Assembly (NCBI GenBank): GCA_964392615.1
Contig: CAYMRB010000147.1
Coordinates: 1-20,576, forward strand
DNA: 20,576 nucleotides
Origin: CAYMRB01 sp964392615
GTDB lineage: Bacteria > Planctomycetota > UBA8108
Direction of reading: 5' to 3'
Shown here: in pieces, positions 1 through 6,595 of the stretch
Layout of the letters: each line of letters opens with the position of its first letter
Numbering within the stretch: the first letter of the stretch is position 1
Notes under the pieces: model-generated
What the model saw: only the letters and a program-made list of their open reading frames with translations
What the model was told of the DNA's origin: nothing
Databases searched by the model: none
Position numbers and translations under genes: made by a program

Positions 1-1350
1 CGCGGCCCACTGCTTGGTGCCGTAGAACTCGACGATGCCGACCTTGTCGTGCGGCAGCAGACGGCGGATGGCGAGACGCGCGCATTCCTTGGCGAGTTGG
101 ACCCGCTCGCCGCCCATCGACCCGGACGTGTCGATGATGACGACCAGCGTCGTGCTGGGGTCGCGCTTCTCCTCCTTCTGCACCATCTCGACCGGCAGGA
201 TCGACGCGATCGGCGTGTCGAAGTAGCCGCCGGTTCCGAAGGCGCTCTTGCCGCCGGCGTAGAACAGTCCGACGCCTTCGTTCTGCACGGCGCGGACGAT
301 CGCCTCTTGCACGGGTCGCGGGATCGACTCGGCGGGGCGGTCGTCGATGATGACGAGATCGTATGCGGCGAGGCCTTCCGGATCCCTGGCGAGCGTGGCG
401 AGCTGCGCTGCGGACGGCTCCGCCAGCTCGACACCTCGACCGATCAGGTCGCTCATGCGGCTTCGACTGTCGACGAGCCGCTCCGCGAGGTAGAACGCGC
501 GGATCGGCTCTTGGATCGCCAGGCTCGACGGGAAGCGGTTGTTGTCCGCGTCGGCGTCGACGCCGGAGACAACCTCGACGCGAGCTTCGACATCGATGAT
601 GCCGGCTTCGGCCGGCTCGAACTCGAGCGCGATCGTCGCGTGTCCCGGACAGGCCGTCGCGGCACTTCGCGCCAGCACGTCGTCGTCTGCGACGAGCGTC
701 ACGACGATCTCGTCCGCGCGACCGACGACGTCGACGGCCACGCGCGCGATCTGTCCGACGCGGAGGGGCGGCGTCGAGCGAATGCCGCACGGATAGACGT
801 CGTCATCCGTCGGATCGACCTCGATCGCGTGCACCGGAATGCGTCGTTCGGCGAGCTGTCGGATCGCGTCGCCCCAATTCGCGTCGACCGCGTCGCCGTC
901 GCTCACGACCGTGACGGCTCCGAGCGCCTCGTTCGGAACGAGGCGAGCGGCGGTGGCCAGCGCGTCGGAGATGGACGAGCTGGAGATCACTCGCGGCGCG
1001 TTGTCATCGACGGGCGTCGTGCTCTCGTCGATGGGGGGCCGATCGCCACCGAGGACGACCAGCGTTCGCGGCGCCCGCTCCGGCAGCGAGCTCAGGTGCG
1101 CCTTGACCGCCGCGCGGATCGCGGGCACCGCATCGTCGCGTACGCTGTCGGAGAGATCCTGCACGATGACGTGGTGGACGTCCTCGCGCGTCTCGAGCAG
1201 CGCCGGCCGTGCGAGCGTGAAGACGAGGGCCGCCACGACCGCCGTGCGAACGATGGCGTGGCCCCAGGTCGCTCGCCGTGGCAGGAACCAGAACAGCGGG
1301 ATGGCGCACAGAAGCCAGAGGTAGGCGGGTTCGAGGAAGACCAGCGTCAT
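1..1350 (-). CDS. Membrane-anchored VWA-domain protein with amidotransferase-like fold, C-terminally incomplete
   Basis: The reading frame is open from an ATG at 1350 to the window edge, giving 450 residues without a stop. Two N-terminal hydrophobic segments (about residues 9-23 and 32-50) resemble the BatA-type membrane anchor. A first von Willebrand A-like region follows, with a metal-site motif DLSDS (residues 65-69) and a later SDGDA (150-154). Residues about 283-388 resemble the glutamine-amidotransferase-like insert of planctomycete VWA proteins. A second, canonical VWA motif, DTSGS, sits at 407-411. The product is probably an inner-membrane protein with its VWA parts exposed to the periplasm. 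The start overlaps the stop of the preceding BatA-like gene by four bases (ATGA), which points to translational coupling. The family assignment is secure at the level of VWA membrane protein. The amidotransferase-like region is inferred from pattern, and its ligand is unknown. Confidence 0.85.
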   Translation of the reverse strand, partial: MTLVFLEPAYLWLLCAIPLFWFLPRRATWGHAIVRTAVVAALVFTLARPALLETREDVHHVIVQDLSDSVRDDAVPAIRAAVKAHLSSLPERAPRTLVVLGGDRPPIDESTTPVDDNAPRVISSSSISDALATAARLVPNEALGAVTVVSDGDAVDANWGDAIRQLAERRIPVHAIEVDPTDDDVYPCGIRSTPPLRVGQIARVAVDVVGRADEIVVTLVADDDVLARSAATACPGHATIALEFEPAEAGIIDVEARVEVVSGVDADADNNRFPSSLAIQEPIRAFYLAERLVDSRSRMSDLIGRGVELAEPSAAQLATLARDPEGLAAYDLVIIDDRPAESIPRPVQEAIVRAVQNEGVGLFYAGGKSAFGTGGYFDTPIASILPVEMVQKEEKRDPSTTLVVIIDTSGSMGGERVQLAKECARLAIRRLLPHDKVGIVEFYGTKQWAA

Positions 1351-3002
1351 GGGATCCGGCCTCGTCGACAGAGCCACCATTCGAAAGCGATCAGGACGAG
1401 CGCGATCAGCACGCACCACTTCATCGGCGACGGCCAGTCGCCACCATCGCTCGAGCGAGCCACGGAGTCGAGCGCGTCCGACGCGGGCAGCGAGACGGCC
1501 GCGAGCGACACGGCGAGCCGCGATCCGTCGTTCGTCTCGCAATCGCCGGCGCGCGGCGGTGCCACGTCGGCCCCGGCGACGGAGAGCTGATCAGCGGGCA
1601 CGAGGCGTTCTCCGGCTCGGGCGAAGGGATTCACCGGCGTCGCGTCCGCGAGCCAGCGGATCGCCTCGGACACGAACACGGGGAACGCGCTGGTCTGCGC
1701 GAAGTCCCAATCGTCGCCGAGCAGCTCCGCTCCGACGCGGACGCCTCGCCTTTCGCCGTCGACGAAGCGCAGCGACAGCTCGCCGGCGTCGGCGCTCACG
1801 TTCTCGCCGATGCGGCGACCGACGCGGTCGAGCCCGAGTCGAGCGAATCGCGCTCGGGATCGCACGCGATCGGCGGGGCTCGCGTCTTGCTCGTGAACGA
1901 TGGTGACCGAGCTGCCGTCGACGATCTCGATGGACGGAAGCGAGCCGGACGCGCCGACGGCGACCCGGGCCTCCGCGGTCGTCGGCGCTTCGTCGAGAGC
2001 GGGGTCGGCCGCGACGACGTACCGGAAGCGTTCGTCGACCGTCGGCCCGAACGCCACTCCGAGCGCGCGGCGCGCCGGGAGCGTGACGCGCGCCACATCG
2101 TCGACGCGCAGGGCATCATCGGTTGTCAGCGAGACCTCGAGGACCGCGCCGTTCGCCGGCAGATCCCGCCAGGTGTATGCGTCTCCTTCGAGCGTCGGGG
2201 CTCGCTCCAACGTGAGACCGCCGAGCGTCGCCGCGACGCGGGGTGGCTCGGCGCCGGCCGCATCGAGGCGGAGCATCACGTCGACACGATCGAACGCGCC
2301 GCTGGTCGCTTCGGCGACACCGATCGCCGCGACGCCGCTGTTCCTCTCGAGCACAGGAGTCTCCGGCGGTCGAAGACGCTGCACCGACAGTCTCTCCGGC
2401 AGGGCCTGCAGCACACTTTCGCTCACGGGCGCGTCGCCGACGACGAGCACGCGCACGTCCGCCGTGCCCGCCACAGCCCGGGAGGCGAGCGCGATGAGCT
2501 CGCGTTCGATCGACCCTGGGCACGCCTCGGGCTCGAGCGCCTCCAGCCGCGGGCCGAGGAGGAACCCCTCCTCGCCGCGGTCGAGCACGAGCCGTGCGTC
2601 GACAGCGCATGCGTAGACACGACGTCGATCGATCGGCAGGCGCTCGGTCTCTCTCTGCAACGTCCTCTTCGCGACGGCGAAGCGCTCGCCCCAGTCCATG
2701 CCGGCGGACGCGTCGAGAAGGACGACGAACTCGGTGTTCTTGTCCGCCTCGCGACGAGGCGCCGCGAAAGCTGTCCAGATCAGCGCGCCGATCGCGAGGG
2801 CCAGCAAGTAGGCGAGCGGGTGGCGGAAGCGACGCATGAGAACGCGCGCGCGGGTCTCCTCGACGGCCTGCTTCCAGAACATCGTCGTGACGACTTCGAC
2901 GTCGCGATGTCGGACGCGCAGCCGCTGCAGGAGATACAGCGCGGCAGCGATGCCGGCCAGGCCGAGTGCGAACGCGCCGATGTCGAGGTTCGAGAGGGTC
3001 AT
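1347..3002 (-). CDS. BatA-type membrane protein with degenerate VWA domain
   Basis: This 551-residue protein has the layout of BatA-family proteins of MoxR clusters. Two hydrophobic segments lie at about residues 8-27 and 62-80, a VWA-like domain begins at about residue 91, a long beta-rich middle follows, and one membrane segment near 529-545 is followed by a basic tail (CRRGRIP). The VWA metal site reads DASAG (97-101) where DxSxS is usual, so the last serine is replaced by glycine and metal binding may be weakened. The motif FPVFVSEAIRWLAD (440-453) is typical of the family's C-terminal part. The start overlaps the stop of the DUF58 gene by four bases, and the stop overlaps the next VWA gene by four bases. 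The role is inferred: a membrane partner of the MoxR ATPase. Confidence 0.85.
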   Translation of the reverse strand: MTLSNLDIGAFALGLAGIAAALYLLQRLRVRHRDVEVVTTMFWKQAVEETRARVLMRRFRHPLAYLLALAIGALIWTAFAAPRREADKNTEFVVLLDASAGMDWGERFAVAKRTLQRETERLPIDRRRVYACAVDARLVLDRGEEGFLLGPRLEALEPEACPGSIERELIALASRAVAGTADVRVLVVGDAPVSESVLQALPERLSVQRLRPPETPVLERNSGVAAIGVAEATSGAFDRVDVMLRLDAAGAEPPRVAATLGGLTLERAPTLEGDAYTWRDLPANGAVLEVSLTTDDALRVDDVARVTLPARRALGVAFGPTVDERFRYVVAADPALDEAPTTAEARVAVGASGSLPSIEIVDGSSVTIVHEQDASPADRVRSRARFARLGLDRVGRRIGENVSADAGELSLRFVDGERRGVRVGAELLGDDWDFAQTSAFPVFVSEAIRWLADATPVNPFARAGERLVPADQLSVAGADVAPPRAGDCETNDGSRLAVSLAAVSLPASDALDSVARSSDGGDWPSPMKWCVLIALVLIAFEWWLCRRGRIP

Positions 3003-3892
3003 GCCGTGTACCGCCCCGCTTCGAAGACCTCGGCGAGTTGCGGCACGATCTCCTCGTCGGCGTCGATGCGCAGCAGCCCGGCGCCGCGCTTTCTCGCGAA
3101 CTCTGCAAGGCTCGATTGGAAGCGGTCGTAGGCTTCGTGGTAGCGCTTGATCAGAGCGGGTGTGACGGAGACGTCCTCCGCCTCGCGGGACTCGCAGTCG
3201 ATCAGGCGAACGTCGCCGTGGGCTTCGGGATCGCGGTCCGCGCGGCGGACGATCTGCACGAGCAGCAGCTTGTGCCGCACTCGCTTCAACGCGTCGACGA
3301 CGGCGTCGACTCCCGCGGGATCGAAGAAGTCCGAGACGATGGCCACGAGACCGCGACGCAGGCCGAAGCTGTTGAACCGCCTCAACGAAGCGCGCAGGTC
3401 GGTGGCGGGGCCGGGCTCGACGTGGGCGAGCCGATCGGCGAAGAGCATCACCTTGCCGTATCCGCTCTGCGGTCGCGCGAGCATCGCGCAGTCGTCGCTG
3501 AACGGGAAGAGCCCCGTCGAGTCGTGGTGGTTCAAGCTGATCGACGCGAGCGCCAGCGTCGCGCGTAAACCGGCGATGACGCGAGGCGGCGACTCGAGAA
3601 ACAGGCTGCGCGACACGTCGGGCAGAAGATAGAGCGGCAGGTCTTCGAGCTCCTCGTACAGACGGAGGAAGACGCGACCGAGGCGCTGGTAGATGTTCCA
3701 GTCGATGGACCGGAAGTCATCCCCTGGAGCGTAAGGACGGAAATCGCGGAAGTCCGTCCCGTGCCCGAGGTCCTCGGAGCGCTGCTCGGCATAGCGTCCG
3801 TCTCGGGGCACACGCCGCGCGACGATGCGCAGATGCGACAGCGACGCGAGAAAGCCCGGGTCGAAGATCTGCTCCTTGGTAAGAGTCGGCAT
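2999..3892 (-). CDS. DUF58 family protein of the MoxR cluster
   Basis: The 297-residue protein carries the DUF58 signature at residues 45-66 (GTDFRDFRPYAPGDD, then RSIDWN). A VWA-like fold follows, with DVSRS (92-96) in the position of the metal-site motif and VSDFFD (187-192) as a later strand and loop. It has no signal peptide or membrane segment, so it should be cytoplasmic, unlike its two membrane partners. DUF58 proteins regularly sit directly after MoxR ATPases and are thought to act with them. The biochemical role of the family is not settled. The ATG at 3892 lies 27 bases after the MoxR stop. A weak AAGG about ten bases upstream is the only candidate ribosome site. Confidence 0.9.
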   Translation of the reverse strand: MPTLTKEQIFDPGFLASLSHLRIVARRVPRDGRYAEQRSEDLGHGTDFRDFRPYAPGDDFRSIDWNIYQRLGRVFLRLYEELEDLPLYLLPDVSRSLFLESPPRVIAGLRATLALASISLNHHDSTGLFPFSDDCAMLARPQSGYGKVMLFADRLAHVEPGPATDLRASLRRFNSFGLRRGLVAIVSDFFDPAGVDAVVDALKRVRHKLLLVQIVRRADRDPEAHGDVRLIDCESREAEDVSVTPALIKRYHEAYDRFQSSLAEFARKRGAGLLRIDADEEIVPQLAEVFEAGRYTA

Positions 3893-3919
3893 CGATCAGG
3901 AGCCTTGTTCGTGCAGTCC

Positions 3920-4939
3920 TCAGGACGCCGCCGCCGCCGGTGCGTTCGGCTGGCTCACCTCGCCGAGGACCGCGTCGACGATGCGGTCCGGCGTGATGCC
4001 GTCGGCGATGCCGTGGAAGTTGATCATGACGCGGTGGCGCAGCGCGCTCTTGGCGATCTCGCGCACGTCGTCGCAGCTCACCGCGAAGCGCTCGGCGGTC
4101 AACGCGCGGACCTTGCCCGCGAGCAGCAAGCTCTGCGCGCCGCGCGGGCTCGAGCCGAGCGAGACATACTCGTTGACGAGAGCCGGCGCATACTCGCTGC
4201 CGGGCTGGGTCGCCATGACGAGGCGCACCGCGTACCCCTGCACGTGCTCGGGCACCGGCACGCTGCGCACGACGTCGCGCAGGCCGTTGATCTCATCGCC
4301 GCTCGAGACCTTCGAGATCGTCACGACATCGCTGCTGGTCGTCCGGTTCAGAATGTCGTGGTACTCGGCCTCGGTCGGGTAGCCGACGATGAGCTTGAAC
4401 AGAAAACGGTCGAGCTGCGCCTCGGGGAGCGGATAGGTACCTTCCTGCTCGACCGGGTTCTGCGTCGCCATGACGCAGTACGGTTCCTCGAGCGGAATCG
4501 TGCGATTGCCGATCGTGAGCTGCTTCTCCTGCATCGCCTCGAGCAGGGCGCTCTGGGTCTTCGGCGTCGCGCGGTTGATTTCGTCGGCCAGGACGACGCT
4601 GGCGACGAGCGGGCCCTCGCGGAACTCGATCTGCTGCCCGCCGCCGGGCTTCTCGACGAGAACCGACGTGCCCTGGATGTCCGCGGGCATCATGTCGGGC
4701 GTGAACTGGATTCTGGAGAACTTCAGATCGAGCGCCTCGCCCAGCGAGCGGACGAGGATCGTCTTGCCGAGGCCGGGCACTCCCTCCAGGAGGACGTGAC
4801 CTCCGGCCATGAGGGCGGTCAGGACGCCGTCGATGACCGCCTCCTGGCCGACCATCATGCGGCAGACCTCGGTCTTGATTCTGTTGTAGGCGGTCCGGAA
4901 TTGTCCGGCTTGGTCCGTCGCGGATGATGCGTCGCTCAT
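3920..4939 (-). CDS. MoxR-family AAA+ ATPase
   Basis: The 339-residue protein is a full-length MoxR ATPase. Walker A is GVPGLGKT (53-60), Walker B is VVLADE (115-120) followed by the MoxR-typical INRATPKTQSALLEAMQE, sensor 1 lies in ATQNP (158-162), and the LPEAQLDRF block (171-179) is the conserved family signature. A C-terminal lid with SSPRGAQSLL follows. MoxR proteins hydrolyse ATP to remodel or activate partner proteins, often with DUF58 and VWA partners, and all three of those follow here in the same direction. The ATG at 4939 gives the expected N-terminal helix before the nucleotide site. No strong ribosome site is visible. The gene lies 58 bases after the membrane-protein gene upstream. 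Confidence 0.95.
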   Translation of the reverse strand: MSDASSATDQAGQFRTAYNRIKTEVCRMMVGQEAVIDGVLTALMAGGHVLLEGVPGLGKTILVRSLGEALDLKFSRIQFTPDMMPADIQGTSVLVEKPGGGQQIEFREGPLVASVVLADEINRATPKTQSALLEAMQEKQLTIGNRTIPLEEPYCVMATQNPVEQEGTYPLPEAQLDRFLFKLIVGYPTEAEYHDILNRTTSSDVVTISKVSSGDEINGLRDVVRSVPVPEHVQGYAVRLVMATQPGSEYAPALVNEYVSLGSSPRGAQSLLLAGKVRALTAERFAVSCDDVREIAKSALRHRVMINFHGIADGITPDRIVDAVLGEVSQPNAPAAAAS

Positions 4940-4997
4940 GGTTTCGGCGGTGTCGATCGGTGTGGGTAGAAGTCGGTGAGAGTCGAGTCGGTCGGAA

Positions 4998-6569
4998 TCA
5001 GTCGGTGGATCCGGCCGTGGTGTCCGTCGTCGTCGCGTTGCCCGCGGACTTGCGAGCCTGCAGGAAGTACTCGCGGACGACGCGGCGCAGGTGCGCGTCG
5101 AGCGTACGCTCGGAGATTCGTCCGGCCGGCGCGGACCGTCGGCCGCGATCCTCGGCGTCGGCCGACGCGGTTTCTTCGGGCTGCGGCTGCACGCGCTCTT
5201 GGTTGATCTTGACGCGACCGGGATTCGGCTGACCCTTGACGTGGTCGGGGACGGGCGTGCCGAGCACGAGCGCCGCGACGCCGCGCGATTTCTTGCGCTG
5301 GCCGGGGCCGCCGCGACCGTTGGCGTCGGGGCTGCTTCGATTGCCGAAGCCGATGCTCAGATCGCGGTTCACCGGCGGGCGGCGATCGCGCAGGCTCGGC
5401 TGCAGGCCGCCGCGAGCTTCGGATTCGGACTCCTCGTCGTCGACGTCCTCTTCCTGCTCGAACTCTTCGTGGTCCGCCTCTTCGGTGCGGTCCTTGCTCG
5501 CCCAATCGGTCGACGCAGGGTTGCGGCTGGAGCCGCTCGAGCTGCCGCGTCCCGCGGTCGCGCCGGACTTGCGATCGACCTGCTTGCGCTTGCGGCTCGC
5601 CTTGTCCTTCGCGTCGCTGTCCTTCGGCGTCTTGCTCTTCTTCGGCTTGGTCTTCTTCTTCTCCGGCAGGCTCGACGGCGCTTGGCTTCCCGGCGTGCCG
5701 CGCGAACGGCTGGAACGTCCGGACGATGTCGCCTGCGACGTTTGGCCGCCCTCGGAGTCGCCGAGCGAGACCTTCTCGCGACCGCCGATTCGCGTCGCGG
5801 GATCCGAGCTCTTCTTCGGTGGCGTCGGGCGTCCCTTCGAGGACTTGCGCGTCGTCTTCTTCGACCGCTCCGTGGTCTCTTCCTTCGTTACGGGAACGGC
5901 TGCCGTGCCGCTGTCGATCGATCGCGGCTCGAGCTCGCGAGGCGAAGGCGGGTCCTCCGTCGTCTCGACCGGCGGGGCGTCCGGCTCGTCCGGGGTCGTC
6001 GCGGTCAGGCGCGACGAGGTCGGAACGAACAAGCCGATGACGATGAGCGCGCCGGCGAGCAGGGGCAGAACCGCCAGCCGCCGCATCTCGCTCCAAGCCT
6101 CACGAGGCCGGTCGAGCGGCCGTGTGCGCGCGGTCGCGACAGCCGGTTCGCAGTCCAGGACGGCCGCGTCCATGAACGGAGTGCGGACGTCTCGGACGAG
6201 GAACTCGTCGGCCGTCTGCAGTCGGTCCTGCAATTCGAGTCGCTCGTCGAACAGCGCGAGGCCCTGCCGGCGCGTCGGTCGGTACAGCCAGGCGCGACCG
6301 AGATGCCAGCCGAGCCAGAGCAACGTCGGCAGCGGCGAGATCGCGAGCAACCAGCCGACGGGAATTCGCCACGGCTGCCCGACGAACCATCCGACGACGC
6401 TGACGAGAACCGCGAGCGCCGGCAGCGCGACGAGCCATGCGATCGCTCGGCGAGCGTGCAAGCGCAGGCTCGCCCGCAAGCGCGTTCGGCGCAGCCAGCG
6501 GACGCCGTCGACGGAGAGCGCGTCGAGCGATGTGGCTATGGCGGCAAGTGTGGAGGTGCTGCTGGGCAT
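4998..6569 (-). CDS. Three-segment membrane protein with long charged disordered tail
   Basis: The 523-residue product has three predicted membrane segments at about residues 43-63, 70-90 and 164-183. The loop between the second and third contains LFDERLELQDRLQTADEFL (106-124), a pattern seen in DUF4175-like membrane proteins found beside MoxR clusters. From about 190 to 430 the chain is low-complexity, rich in K, S, T, P and R, with a very acidic patch (HEEFEQEEDVDDEESESE). Near the C terminus the block VPDHVKGQPNPGRVKINQER looks ordered and conserved. A helical end with HLRRVVREYFLQAR follows. It precedes MoxR in the same direction, so I infer that it is a membrane partner or scaffold of that system. 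I cannot assign an enzymatic function. The ATG at 6569 has no obvious ribosome site. Confidence 0.75.
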   Translation of the reverse strand: MPSSTSTLAAIATSLDALSVDGVRWLRRTRLRASLRLHARRAIAWLVALPALAVLVSVVGWFVGQPWRIPVGWLLAISPLPTLLWLGWHLGRAWLYRPTRRQGLALFDERLELQDRLQTADEFLVRDVRTPFMDAAVLDCEPAVATARTRPLDRPREAWSEMRRLAVLPLLAGALIVIGLFVPTSSRLTATTPDEPDAPPVETTEDPPSPRELEPRSIDSGTAAVPVTKEETTERSKKTTRKSSKGRPTPPKKSSDPATRIGGREKVSLGDSEGGQTSQATSSGRSSRSRGTPGSQAPSSLPEKKKTKPKKSKTPKDSDAKDKASRKRKQVDRKSGATAGRGSSSGSSRNPASTDWASKDRTEEADHEEFEQEEDVDDEESESEARGGLQPSLRDRRPPVNRDLSIGFGNRSSPDANGRGGPGQRKKSRGVAALVLGTPVPDHVKGQPNPGRVKINQERVQPQPEETASADAEDRGRRSAPAGRISERTLDAHLRRVVREYFLQARKSAGNATTTDTTAGSTD

Positions 6570-6595
6570 TCTGGTTCGGTGTTCGACGCCGGCTG

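Noticed and set aside
49..1590. Long plus-strand open frame antisense to the VWA genes
   Set aside because: Its product is an R/D/A-rich string with no domain. The minus-strand frame here has membrane segments and VWA motifs, and such antisense frames are common in GC-rich genes.
1278..3131. Plus-strand open frame of 617 codons
   Set aside because: It lies opposite the BatA-like gene, whose minus-strand frame has membrane segments and family motifs. The plus-strand product has none.
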